A stretch of DNA of 21,932 bases from Stagnihabitans sp038231775 (GTDB lineage Bacteria; Pseudomonadota; Alphaproteobacteria; Rhodobacterales; Rhodobacteraceae), in contig JBBRKS010000058.1 of NCBI GenBank assembly GCA_038231775.1, forward strand, positions 1 through 21,932. Reading direction: 5' to 3'. The position numbers and the translations under genes were made by a program. Positions 7,596 through 15,112 of the stretch are shown here, one piece after another. The notes beneath the pieces are model-generated. The model was not told the DNA's origin. It worked only from the letters and a program-made list of their open reading frames with translations, and did not search any database. Every line of letters starts with the position of its first letter. Position 1 is the stretch's first letter.

Positions 7596-7613
7596 ATCAG
7601 ACCTGCATGACAG
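7596..7613 (-). promoter_or_regulatory. Candidate Pho box for the GDPD gene
   Basis: On the minus strand CTGTCAT (7613-7607), a perfect PhoB half-site, is followed after 4 bases by GTCTGAT (7602-7596), which matches 4 of 7. A further unit upstream at the 11-bp step (GCGGCAC, 7624-7618) is weak. It lies about 33 bp before the GDPD start. One excellent unit with one poor partner makes this less certain than the other Pho boxes here. Confidence 0.45.
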
Positions 7614-7654
7614 TTTGGTGCCGCCCCGCTGCCAAACCCCAAACACGCAAATCC

Positions 7655-7694
7655 CCGTCATCAAACCTTCATACAACTGAAAACCCAGCGTCAC
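7655..7694 (+). promoter_or_regulatory. Pho box array upstream of phnC
   Basis: CCGTCAT (7655-7661), CCTTCAT (7666-7672), CTGAAAA (7677-7683) and GCGTCAC (7688-7694) are spaced exactly 11 bp apart. Against the PhoB consensus CTGTCAT the first matches 6 of 7, the second 5, the third and fourth about 4. The second unit is identical to a unit of the array before the first transporter. The array ends 44 bp before the phnC start. PhoB-dependent expression of the phosphonate importer is the expected role, as in E. coli phn. Confidence 0.75.
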
Positions 7695-7738
7695 AGGAAC
7701 GGACTACCTGCCATCTATCGAGCCCGGAGGCACCCGTA

Positions 7739-8545
7739 TTGCTGCACGTCAAAGCTGTTACCCGTATGTTCGGCACCAAGGCCGCCGTCGACAACGCCAC
7801 CTTCGTGGTGGAGCGGTCAGCCTTTGTCGGCATCATCGGACGGTCGGGTGCGGGCAAATCGACGTTTTTGCGCATGATGAACCGGCTGACCGACGCCTCA
7901 TCGGGCCAGATCGTGTTTGACGGCACCGATGTGCTGGCCCTGCAAGGGTCGGCCAAGCGGGCGTGGCAAAGCCAGTGTGCGATGATTTTTCAGCAGTTCA
8001 ATCTGGTGCCGCGCATGGATGTCGCCTCCAACGTGCTGCACGGGCTTTTGAACCGCCGCTCTACCCTGTCGACCCTGTTCAATGTCTGGCCACAGGCGGA
8101 TATCCTGAAAGCCCTGTCGATCCTTGACCGTCTTGGCATCGCCGAACAGGCCCCCAAACGGGCCGAGGCCCTTTCCGGCGGCCAGCAACAGCGCGTCGCC
8201 ATCGCCCGTGCCTTGATGCAGGACCCCAAGGTCATTCTGGCCGATGAACCCATCGCCTCATTGGACCCGATGAACGCGCAAGTGGTGATGGACGCCCTGC
8301 GCCGCATCCACGACGAAGACGGCCGCATGGTGATTGCCAACCTGCACACGCTGGACACAGCGCGCCGCTATTGCGACCGGGTGATCGGCATGCGCGACGG
8401 GCGCATCGTGTTTGACGGCACGCCTGATCAGCTGACCACCGGGGCTGCCCGCGACATTTACGGTGCCGATGACAGCTTTAACGAGCGCGCCACCTCAACC
8501 GCCATTCCAGCCGACGCCGACTATGCGGGCGCGATGCTGGCCTAG
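7739..8545 (+). CDS. phnC: Phosphonate ABC transporter ATP-binding protein PhnC
   Basis: 268 aa, energises phosphonate import with PhnD and the two PhnE proteins. Walker A GRSGAGKST (34-42), Q-loop IFQQFNLV, signature LSGGQQQRVAIARAL, Walker B VILADEPIASLDP and a switch His in NLHTLDTA (typical of PhnC, replacing the usual THD) are all present. I chose the TTG at 7739 (LHVKAVTRMFG) because GGAGG at 7726-7730 lies 8 bases upstream and this matches where PhnC proteins begin; the longer frame upstream runs through the Pho box and has no ribosome site. First gene of the phnCDEE operon. Confidence 0.93.
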   Translation: MLHVKAVTRMFGTKAAVDNATFVVERSAFVGIIGRSGAGKSTFLRMMNRLTDASSGQIVFDGTDVLALQGSAKRAWQSQCAMIFQQFNLVPRMDVASNVLHGLLNRRSTLSTLFNVWPQADILKALSILDRLGIAEQAPKRAEALSGGQQQRVAIARALMQDPKVILADEPIASLDPMNAQVVMDALRRIHDEDGRMVIANLHTLDTARRYCDRVIGMRDGRIVFDGTPDQLTTGAARDIYGADDSFNERATSTAIPADADYAGAMLA

Positions 8546-8555
8546 GTTCCACCCC

Positions 8556-8573
8556 GGCCCCGTGCGCGGGGTT
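8556..8573 (+). other. Intercistronic stem-loop between phnC and phnD
   Basis: CCCCG (8558-8562) and CGGGG (8567-8571) pair around a TGCG tetraloop, extended by two possible G-T pairs (8557/8572 and 8556/8573). No T run follows, so it is more likely an mRNA-stabilising or processing hairpin than a terminator. It lies in the 73-bp gap before the binding-protein gene, which usually needs higher expression than its ATPase. Confidence 0.5.
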
Positions 8574-8618
8574 GACCTTCAGACCCGGCCCAACAGGGCC
8601 ACACAACCGGAGAAGACC

Positions 8619-9518
8619 ATGAAAAAGCTGCTCGCCGTTCTCGCGGCATCGACTGCTCTGGCTGGTGCCGCGCAGGCACAAGCCATCACCGAATTCAACA
8701 TCGGCGTTCTGGGTGGCGAAAACGCCCAGGACCGGATCACCGGCAACGAGTGCTACCGCAAGGCCATCGAAGACGCTTTGGGCGTGCCGGTCAAAATCTT
8801 CACCCCGGCTGACTATGACGGCGTGATTCAGGGCCTGCTGGGCGGTACGCTGGATATGGCTTGGATGGGCGCTTCGGGCTATGCCAAGATCGCGCTGACC
8901 GATCCCAAAGCCGTTGAAGCCAAGCTGATTGCTGAAAACGTTGATGGCACCCAAGGCTACTATTCGATCGGTTTCGCGTCCAAAGCGTCGGGCATCACCA
9001 CGATGGACGAAGCCAAGGGCCACAGCTTTGCGTTTGGCGAGCCGAACTCGACCTCGGGCTATCTGGTTCCGGCGTCGGAACTGACCGCCAAATACGGCGA
9101 TCTGAACGCCTATTTCAAATCGACCGCGTTTTCGGGCGGCCACGAACAAACCATCGTCGGCGTTGCCAATGGCACCTTCGATGCAGGCGTGTCGTTCGGC
9201 GACCGGATCGGCAACTGGGCTGACGGCTACACATCGGGCGCTTTCCACAAGGCCGCTGCTGCCGGTCTGGTTGACATGAACAACCTGGTCGAGATCTGGC
9301 ACTCTGCCCTGATCCCGAACGGCCCGTTCGTCGTGCGCGCCGCCCTGCCGCAGGACGTCAAGGACAAGGTCACTGCCGTTACCGCCGACCTGCCCGAGAA
9401 AGACGCCGCTTGCGCCGCTTCGGTCAACGGCGGCGAGGTCAAGGACTTCGTCCCGGTTGATCCGGCTGTCTATGCCGGCATTCTGGAAGCCCGCAAACTG
9501 CAAGACAAGAACAAGTAG
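8619..9518 (+). CDS. phnD: Phosphonate ABC transporter substrate-binding protein PhnD
   Basis: 299 aa periplasmic binding protein for phosphonates. It has a Sec signal peptide MKKLLAVLAASTALAGAAQA, cleaved after AQA. The mature protein shows the PhnD/periplasmic-type fold (FNIGVLGGENAQDRI, PADYDGVIQGLLGGTLDMAWMG with the ligand-contact region, and AFGEPNSTSGYLVP, the serine/threonine-rich phosphonate-binding loop). ATG 8619 has GGAG (8609-8612) 6 bases upstream. Hairpins on both sides (8556-8573, 9532-9559) suggest it is expressed above its neighbours. Ligand could be alkylphosphonate, 2-aminoethylphosphonate or phosphite; the C-P lyase next door favours broad phosphonates. Confidence 0.93.
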   Translation: MKKLLAVLAASTALAGAAQAQAITEFNIGVLGGENAQDRITGNECYRKAIEDALGVPVKIFTPADYDGVIQGLLGGTLDMAWMGASGYAKIALTDPKAVEAKLIAENVDGTQGYYSIGFASKASGITTMDEAKGHSFAFGEPNSTSGYLVPASELTAKYGDLNAYFKSTAFSGGHEQTIVGVANGTFDAGVSFGDRIGNWADGYTSGAFHKAAAAGLVDMNNLVEIWHSALIPNGPFVVRAALPQDVKDKVTAVTADLPEKDAACAASVNGGEVKDFVPVDPAVYAGILEARKLQDKNK

Positions 9519-9531
9519 TTTCAACACGATC

Positions 9532-9570
9532 TGCCGGGCCCCTGCCAAGGGGTCCGGCAATTTCATTTTG
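9532..9570 (+). terminator. Strong hairpin after phnD, terminator-like attenuator
   Basis: TGCCGGGCCCC (9532-9542) pairs with GGGGTCCGGCA (9549-9559) over 11 bp (one G-T pair) around a 6-nt loop, followed by ATTTCATTTT. It resembles an intrinsic terminator with an interrupted T tract. Since phnE follows after only 19 bases, partial termination or 3'-end protection of phnCD mRNA is the likely effect, lowering permease expression relative to PhnD. Confidence 0.75.
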
Positions 9571-9578
9571 GGGGCCCC

Positions 9579-10490
9579 ATGGTTGACCTTGCCTTCGGAC
9601 CAGAGCCGGGACAACACCCCGACCAGCCAAAATCCGGCCCGCCAACACCCAAAGGTCCAAGCGAAGCTTACCTGCATCTGGTCCGCCAAAAGCGCCTGTA
9701 CAGCGGTGCGTTGGTCTTGCTGGTGCTGGTCCTGCTCGCCTCTGGCTTTCACGTCGCAGAACAACGCAATGCCGGCGGGTTTTTACGCGGTCTACCCCAT
9801 ATCCTCGCCTTCCCGACCGAGGTGGTATCAGAGGCGTGGACCGACCGCGCCAACCTGCCCGGCCTGATGGCGCATTATTTCCCCTCACTTCTGGAAACGC
9901 TGAACATCGCCGCCACCTCGACCCTCTTGGGCGGCATCGGGGCTGCGTTCTTCGCGCTTTTGTCCACACGCGGCCTGTCGCCCTTCCCGCGCCTGACCCC
10001 GGTGTTTCGGCGCACGATGGATGCCCTGCGCGCTTTGCCCGATGTCGTGATCGCCCTTGTGCTGATCTACATCCTCGGCGGCGGCCCGATCCCTGCTGTG
10101 GCAGCCATCTCGATCCACACCGTCGGTGCCCTTGGCAAACTGTTCTCCGAGGCGGCCGAAAACGCCGACCTCAAACCGGTTGAAGGCTTGGCCTCGACCG
10201 GAGCCACCTGGGGCCAGCGCATCTGGCTGGGCATCATCCCGCAAGTCGCCCCGAACTGGGCCAGCTACGGGCTGACCCGGTTTGAAATCAACGTCCGCGC
10301 CTCTGCCATCTTGGGTTTTGTCGGTCAGGGCGGCATCGGTTACGACCTTAAGGTCGCGATGCAATGGGGACAGGGCCGCTATGACGAGGTCGTCGCCATC
10401 TTCATCCTGCTTTTCTTGACCATCGTGATGATCGACCGCGCCTCTGACACCCTGCGCACGCGCTTGACGAAAGGAGCGTCCCATGGTTGA
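9579..10490 (+). CDS. phnE: Phosphonate ABC transporter permease PhnE (first copy)
   Basis: 303 aa inner-membrane permease. A hydrophilic Pro-rich N-tail of about 40 residues precedes the first membrane segment (SGALVLLVLVLLASGF); four to five more segments follow, the last near the C-terminus (VVAIFILLFLTIVMI). The coupling loop typical of PhnE reads VEGLASTGATWGQRIWLGIIPQV. Start ATG 9579 follows GGGGG closely; the downstream gene begins inside its last codons (8-base overlap), so the two permeases are translationally coupled and should pair in the membrane. Confidence 0.9.
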   Translation: MVDLAFGPEPGQHPDQPKSGPPTPKGPSEAYLHLVRQKRLYSGALVLLVLVLLASGFHVAEQRNAGGFLRGLPHILAFPTEVVSEAWTDRANLPGLMAHYFPSLLETLNIAATSTLLGGIGAAFFALLSTRGLSPFPRLTPVFRRTMDALRALPDVVIALVLIYILGGGPIPAVAAISIHTVGALGKLFSEAAENADLKPVEGLASTGATWGQRIWLGIIPQVAPNWASYGLTRFEINVRASAILGFVGQGGIGYDLKVAMQWGQGRYDEVVAIFILLFLTIVMIDRASDTLRTRLTKGASHG

Positions 10491-11781
10491 CGCCGCCTTG
10501 ATCAATGCCGTCGAAACCAGCTTTCAGCGCCGCAAACTGTGGTCCATCGCGATCCCGGCCCTGATCCTCGCCTACCTGCTATACGCCGCGATTTCGTTTG
10601 ATGTTCTGGGGGTTGGCGCGCGTGCGCGGATGGACAATGCCAAAACCCTGCTGTCAGATTTTGTCAGCTACAAGATCCATGTCACCCGCGACAACCGCAC
10701 CGGCAAGATCGTCACAGCGCTGGACGGCAACGCCCGATATCCCTTTGCGCCCAACTGGGTGACGACCCAAGGTGACACCACGCTGATCGACCTTGGGCAG
10801 GGCAACCTTGTGACCTATGACGCGGCGGGCGCGCATTACGTCGTGCCGGGCTACGGCACCATCGCGATCACCGCAACTGGCGGCAAGATCGTGCTGACCG
10901 CCCCGCAACCACTGCCCGACTGGATCAGCGCCTCTGACAGCCGTGTCGGCGTCACCACCCCGGCGGGCCGCTTCAACTACACCCTGACCAAGGTGGAAAC
11001 CCAACGCTATTTCCCGGGCTGGGCCCTGTTCTTTTTCACCACCGACAGCCGGTTTTTCGGCAAATCCGCGGTAGAGTTGGCCGAACTGGCCCTGTGGGAC
11101 CCGCGCCTTGATGCGGCACAATCCAACATCGCCCTCATCGCCCATGATTTCTGGACCAACAATTTCTGGCACCATGGTGAGGTGTTCGGTGCCCTGTTTG
11201 AAACCCTGCTGATGGCCTTCCTTGGCACGGTCACCGCCTCGATCATCGCCCTGCCGCTTAGCTTTCTGGCCGCGTCCAACATGATGCCCCTGCGCGGTGT
11301 GCGCTTTGCCCTGCGCCGGGTGTTCGACTTCATCCGGGGTCTGGACGCCCTGATCTGGACCCTTATTCTGGTGCGCGCCTTTGGCCCCGGCCCGATGACC
11401 GGCGCGCTTGCCATCCTGATGACCGACACCGGCCTGTTCGGCAAAACCTTCTCTGAAGCGCTTGAGAATATTGACGAAAAACAGGTCGAGGGTATTCGTT
11501 CTACCGGGGCCAACGCCCTGCAGCGCGCTCGTTTTGGCGTGATTCCGCAGGTGATGCCGATTATCCTGTCGCAGATTCTGTACAATTTTGAATCCAACAC
11601 CCGCAGCGCCACCGTGATAGGGGCCATCGTCGGCGGCGGCATCGGTCTGTTGTTGACTCAGTTGATTCAGACCCAGAAAGACTGGGAAAGCGTCGCCTAT
11701 TACCTGATTCTGATCGTCATCATGGTGATGGTGCTGGACTGGATTTCCGGCTATCTGCGCCGCAAACTGATCAAAGGCTGA
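10483..11781 (+). CDS. phnE: Phosphonate ABC transporter permease PhnE (second copy, with large N-terminal insert)
   Basis: 432 aa, about 140-170 residues longer than a standard PhnE. One membrane segment (WSIAIPALILAYLLYAAISF, residues ~20-39) is followed by a soluble beta-rich region to about residue 165, which should face the periplasm, then the ordinary PhnE core with segments such as ALFETLLMAFLGTVTASIIA and a C-terminal YYLILIVIMVMVLDW. The coupling loop QVEGIRSTGANALQRARFGV mirrors that of the first copy. ATG 10483 has AAAGGAG upstream and overlaps the first phnE. The extra domain may contact PhnD or gate substrate; that is inference. Confidence 0.9.
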   Translation: MVDAALINAVETSFQRRKLWSIAIPALILAYLLYAAISFDVLGVGARARMDNAKTLLSDFVSYKIHVTRDNRTGKIVTALDGNARYPFAPNWVTTQGDTTLIDLGQGNLVTYDAAGAHYVVPGYGTIAITATGGKIVLTAPQPLPDWISASDSRVGVTTPAGRFNYTLTKVETQRYFPGWALFFFTTDSRFFGKSAVELAELALWDPRLDAAQSNIALIAHDFWTNNFWHHGEVFGALFETLLMAFLGTVTASIIALPLSFLAASNMMPLRGVRFALRRVFDFIRGLDALIWTLILVRAFGPGPMTGALAILMTDTGLFGKTFSEALENIDEKQVEGIRSTGANALQRARFGVIPQVMPIILSQILYNFESNTRSATVIGAIVGGGIGLLLTQLIQTQKDWESVAYYLILIVIMVMVLDWISGYLRRKLIKG

Positions 11782-11784
11782 CCC

Positions 11785-12405
11785 GTGCCCCGACTTTCTG
11801 CGACAGAGCCATTCATCCAGCCCAACTGCGTGCTGGTCGACACCCAGTTCGGTGCCTATTGCGAGGTGGGTGAGGGCAGCCGCATCCTGTATTCAACCTT
11901 CCACGACTATGCCTATTGCGACCGCATGGCCGATATCGCCAACACCACAGTCGGCAAGTTCGCCAACATCGCCGCCCTGACCCGGATTGGCCCGACCGAT
12001 CACCCCTACCAAAACGCCTCGTTGCACCATTTCCTGTATCGGTCCGAGTCTTACTGGGACGACGCCCCCGATGATCAGGAATTTTTTGCCCACCGCAAAT
12101 CGCGCCGCACCGTGATTGGCCCTGACACATGGCTGGGCCACGGCGCGATCATCAAACCCGACGTCACCATCGGGGCCGGTGCGATCATCGCCGCAGGGGC
12201 CGTCGTGACCAAAGACGTCGCGCCCTACATGATCATGGCTGGCATCCCGGCCCAACCCCTGCGCGCCCGCTTCACGGCCCCTGTCGCCGACCGGATGCAG
12301 GCGTTGGCGTGGTGGGATTGGACCCATGACCGCCTGCGTCAGGCCCTGCCCGATTTCCGCAACCTGCCCGCCGAAGCGTTTTTGGAAAAGTACGAAGGCG
12401 TCTGA
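11785..12405 (+). CDS. Phosphonate-cluster hexapeptide-repeat acyltransferase (left-handed beta-helix)
   Basis: 206 aa. Imperfect hexapeptide repeats are visible in two blocks (for example VGKFANIAALTRIG and IGPDTWLGHGAIIKPDVTIG, then GAGAIIAAGAVVTKDV), ending with the usual MIMAGIPAQPLR found in xenobiotic/maltose acetyltransferase-like enzymes. The inserted segment TDHPYQNASLHHFLYR carries the catalytic-type His. Such proteins recur in phn operons (a TIGRFAM group of phosphonate-associated hexapeptide transferases). It starts at GTG 11785, 3 bases after phnE, so it is the last gene of that operon. A role in acylating an aminophosphonate or an intermediate is plausible but unproven. Confidence 0.82.
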   Translation: MPRLSATEPFIQPNCVLVDTQFGAYCEVGEGSRILYSTFHDYAYCDRMADIANTTVGKFANIAALTRIGPTDHPYQNASLHHFLYRSESYWDDAPDDQEFFAHRKSRRTVIGPDTWLGHGAIIKPDVTIGAGAIIAAGAVVTKDVAPYMIMAGIPAQPLRARFTAPVADRMQALAWWDWTHDRLRQALPDFRNLPAEAFLEKYEGV

Positions 12406-12495
12406 TCTGACCAAGCGCAATCGGGTCTTTTGCGGCCCTTACCAGCCAATAGGCACCGATAGCTTTAGGATGTTTCGATCAATGTCGATCCAGCC

Positions 12496-12954
12496 TTAGA
12501 CGGCCTTGCTGAAATGCACCACGAACCCGCCAAGAAACGGCTCGGTCGCGTCAAGATCAAAGCCATAGCGTTGGTAGAACGCGACGTTTGCGGTCAGGAC
12601 CGCGTTGGTCAAAAGCCGCACATAGGGCAGACCGGCGTCACGCGCTTGTTTTTCGGCATCAGCCAGCAGCCTCTGCCCCAACCCGTGTCCCTGCAGGTCG
12701 GGTCGGATGGCGATATTCTGCACCCAGATATGATCGCCCCGCGCCACCGTCTCTATCAATCCTGCCAAAGCCACACCCTCAAACGCCAGCACGAAGCGGT
12801 GCCTTTGCAGGGCCGCATCATAATCCGCCGTCATCGGCAAAGGCTCGCGCCCCATGACCGGCACCCATTTGGCATAGGCCGCCAGCACAAAGTCACGGAT
12901 CAGGCCCGCATCCTGCGGCAGACCGAGGCGCAAAGGGAAATCCTGTATGTCCAT
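12496..12954 (-). CDS. GNAT-family N-acetyltransferase
   Basis: 152 aa. The acetyl-CoA binding motif A reads IWVQNIAIRPDLQGHGLGQRL (pattern Q-x-x-G-x-G), followed by LTNAVLTANVAFYQRYGFD, the standard GNAT end with its Tyr. The second ATG (12954) was preferred to one 12 codons upstream because purine-rich AGGAAAGG lies before it and family members start near there. It lies downstream of phnM and phnF on the same strand, 134 bases after phnM. E. coli PhnO, which acetylates aminoalkylphosphonates, is also a small GNAT, so an analogous role is possible, but sequence alone does not identify it as PhnO. Confidence 0.8.
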   Translation of the reverse strand: MDIQDFPLRLGLPQDAGLIRDFVLAAYAKWVPVMGREPLPMTADYDAALQRHRFVLAFEGVALAGLIETVARGDHIWVQNIAIRPDLQGHGLGQRLLADAEKQARDAGLPYVRLLTNAVLTANVAFYQRYGFDLDATEPFLGGFVVHFSKAV

Positions 12955-13001
12955 ACCCCGACCTTTCCTCTCATTGCAAAGGGCTGTCAAGGCATGCCCC
13001 G

Positions 13002-13059
13002 CGTGATATCACGGGTTGACAAAAGGTTAAAAGATTTTGAGATATCAACCATTATCAAC
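13002..13059. promoter_or_regulatory. Possible regulatory region: 12-bp palindrome and paired heptamers upstream of the GNAT gene
   Basis: The 134-base gap between phnM and the GNAT gene is AT-richer than its surroundings. It holds a perfect palindrome CGTGATATCACG (13002-13013) and two direct copies of TATCAAC (13043-13049 and 13053-13059) exactly 10 bp apart. A TTGACA at 13016-13021 faces the plus strand but has no convincing -10. These look like protein-binding sites of a promoter for the GNAT gene; nothing more can be claimed. Confidence 0.3.
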
Positions 13060-13088
13060 GGCTTACGCAACATTCCACGCGTGAAATC

Positions 13089-14291
13089 CTACTCCGCCGC
13101 GATCTGATCGCCATCATCCAGCGCCGACACGATCCGAGGCTGGGCCAGGAACCGGCGCGCCGCCCCGCCCGACATGTAGGTCAGTTTTCCGCCGCAAATC
13201 GTCGCCTCGATCCGGCGAGAGGCGGCGTCGATCACCACCAGATCGGCCCGCATACCCGGCTCCAACCGGCCCCGGTCGGTCATCCGCAAAATCTGCGCCG
13301 GACCGGAAGAGATCAACTTCCAGGCCTGCGGCAGCGTCAATATTCCCCGGTCCACCAACGCCCAGACCGCCATCGGCAGCGCCGGAACGTGGTAATCGGA
13401 AACCAGGGCATCACAAAGCCCCGCCGCGACCAGATCGGTGGCCGACGCATTGCCCGCCTGCGACTGCCCGCGCACCACATTGGGTGCCCCCATGATGACC
13501 GGGCCGAACATCGCATGGGCGGCAAGGGCGGCGCGGTGGGTCAGGGGAAACTCTGCCACCGTGGCCCCGATCATGCGAAACCGTTCGCGGGTCTGGCCAT
13601 CAGGATCGTCATGCGAGCCGTAGACGACGCCCATCGCATCAAACGCCTCGGCCAGCCGGCACAAAGACCGCGCCACTTCTCCCTGGGAATCGCGGGCCAC
13701 CTGAATCGCCTCGGCCAGTTCCTCGGCGGTCTTGCCCAACCTTGTGGCCCAATGTTCAAACGCCGCCGGGGCGACGCGTGACATCTGAAACCCCTCATCC
13801 AGATGATCATTAAAGACGACATAGCCGACCCCAAAGCGCCGCACCACCGCGATCAGCCGCTGGGTTTCGGACACCAGATGAGTTTCCGCCCGGATTTGCA
13901 CGCGCAGATCTGTCATCATCTGGGGGCGGTACGCGGCGAGTGCTGCCAAAAACGCCTCACAATGATCCGGCGACCGGTGACCACCCTCCCAGCTCCACCC
14001 TTGGGCCATATAGGCGGTGGTCACACCGTTGCTGGCAGCCTCGCGGTCAAACGAGGCAAGACCCGCCGCCATCGGAAAGGGCGCTGACGGGCGCGGGGCC
14101 ATGTGGTGTTCAAAACCGTCGCCGTGCAGGTCGATGATGCCGGGCAGAATGTAAAAGCCCGACAGGTCAACCTCTGGCAACGCCCCCCGCGTCAAGCGCC
14201 CCTCGGCCAACCCGACAGAGCGCGCCTGCATCTCACCCTCACGCAAGATATGGGCACCGGTCAGGCGCAGCGGGGGCAAGTGTTCGGTCAT
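13089..14291 (-). CDS. phnM: PhnM-type amidohydrolase paralogue (alpha-D-ribose 1-methylphosphonate 5-triphosphate diphosphatase family)
   Basis: 400 aa, cytoplasmic metal-dependent hydrolase. Family landmarks are GIIDLHGDGFEHHMAPRP near residue 55 (canonical PhnM has ELHTDNL there), VFNDHLDEGFQMS in place of the usual LMDHTPGQRQF, GSHDDPDGQTRERF, and MGAPNVVRGQSQAGNASATDL. A second, canonical phnM lies at 20896, so this is a divergent paralogue whose substrate may differ. ATG 14291 was taken over an upstream TTG. It follows phnF by 64 bases on the same strand, suggesting a phnF-phnM(-GNAT) unit. PhnM in the pathway removes pyrophosphate from the ribosyl triphosphate intermediate. Confidence 0.82.
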   Translation of the reverse strand: MTEHLPPLRLTGAHILREGEMQARSVGLAEGRLTRGALPEVDLSGFYILPGIIDLHGDGFEHHMAPRPSAPFPMAAGLASFDREAASNGVTTAYMAQGWSWEGGHRSPDHCEAFLAALAAYRPQMMTDLRVQIRAETHLVSETQRLIAVVRRFGVGYVVFNDHLDEGFQMSRVAPAAFEHWATRLGKTAEELAEAIQVARDSQGEVARSLCRLAEAFDAMGVVYGSHDDPDGQTRERFRMIGATVAEFPLTHRAALAAHAMFGPVIMGAPNVVRGQSQAGNASATDLVAAGLCDALVSDYHVPALPMAVWALVDRGILTLPQAWKLISSGPAQILRMTDRGRLEPGMRADLVVIDAASRRIEATICGGKLTYMSGGAARRFLAQPRIVSALDDGDQIAAE

Positions 14292-14355
14292 GGGCGGCGT
14301 CCATTGCAAGGGGGTGGACTGCGCATAACGCCCTTGCGCAACAGACGCGTGACAC

Positions 14356-15066
14356 TCAGTCCGGAAAAACCGTCAAAGTGACACGGTCGCCGACAAACCA
14401 TGTCGTACCAAACTCAACCGGGCGGCCCGTCACATCCACGTTCACCGTGACCGACCGCAGCAAGGGCGCGCCTTGCGGCACTTGCAGATGCCCGGCCTGC
14501 ACCGCATCGGCAACCTTGGCCGTCAGCCGGGTCGAGGCGCGGGTGTAGTCGGCCACCCCCGCCTCGGCCAAAGCCGCCGTGATCGACCCCAGCCGCGCCA
14601 TGGCTTGCGGAAAATCCGCAAAGCGGTCGGCGGGCAGGACTGACCGAAACAGCCCCAACGGGCGTTTATCGGCCAAAGAGATGCCTTCGACCACATGCAC
14701 CGGGCTAAGGGGCGGCAAAGCCAGCGCTTCGGCCTCAGCCAGTGTGGCGGGACGGGTTTCGTGGCGCAGCAGGCGGCGCGACGGGGTGCGCCCGGACGCC
14801 AGCACATTTTGATGAAACCGCACGCGGCGGCCCAACGGATAGTCGGTCGGAACCGAGGTGACAAAGACCCCCGACCCGCGCCTTGATTGCACCAGCCCGC
14901 TGTCCGCCAAAGCCGCCAAAGCATGACGCACGGTGTGGCGGTTGACGCCAAAGCGGTGCGCCAGTTCTGCCTCGGTCGGCAGCTTGGCGCCGGGGGCATA
15001 GCTGCCAGCGCCGATTTCCGCCTTCAAAGCCGCAGAAATCACCGACCAAACCGGGGTACGGGCCAT
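14356..15066 (-). CDS. phnF: GntR/HutC-family transcriptional regulator PhnF
   Basis: 236 aa. The N-terminal winged helix-turn-helix is clear (LPTEAELAHRFGVNRHTVRHALAALADSGLVQSRRGSGVFV, about residues 29-70, here in pieces) and the rest is a UTRA ligand-binding domain ending in the typical FVGDRVTLTVFPD. PhnF proteins repress phosphonate genes and release DNA on binding an effector. The gene is divergent from phnG across 84 bases containing a 30-bp inverted repeat, so control of both directions is likely. ATG 15066 has no strong ribosome site. Identity as PhnF rests on family plus context. Confidence 0.87.
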   Translation of the reverse strand: MARTPVWSVISAALKAEIGAGSYAPGAKLPTEAELAHRFGVNRHTVRHALAALADSGLVQSRRGSGVFVTSVPTDYPLGRRVRFHQNVLASGRTPSRRLLRHETRPATLAEAEALALPPLSPVHVVEGISLADKRPLGLFRSVLPADRFADFPQAMARLGSITAALAEAGVADYTRASTRLTAKVADAVQAGHLQVPQGAPLLRSVTVNVDVTGRPVEFGTTWFVGDRVTLTVFPD

Positions 15067-15112
15067 TTGTTACAGAAAGTTCATGTGCATTTTGTCAGTC
15101 CAGATCGTAAAG

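Noticed and set aside
8478..9764. A 428-codon minus-strand open frame opposite phnD
   Set aside because: Mirror frame of phnD in high-GC DNA; composition is that of a shadow and no motif is visible.
12406..12495. Possible terminator between the hexapeptide transferase and the GNAT gene (CGCAA/TTGCG)
   Set aside because: Only 5 bp with a 9-base loop and no T tract; not enough to call for these convergent genes.
14316..14362. Nested complementary segments (GGACTG/CAGTCC, GCGCA/TGCGC) between phnF and phnM
   Set aside because: Stems are short, the outer loop is about 35 bases, and no T run follows; expected by chance in GC-rich DNA.
15067..15110. Possible Pho box upstream of phnG (TTGTCAG at 15092-15098)
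   Set aside because: No partner unit at the 11-bp step on either side, on either strand.
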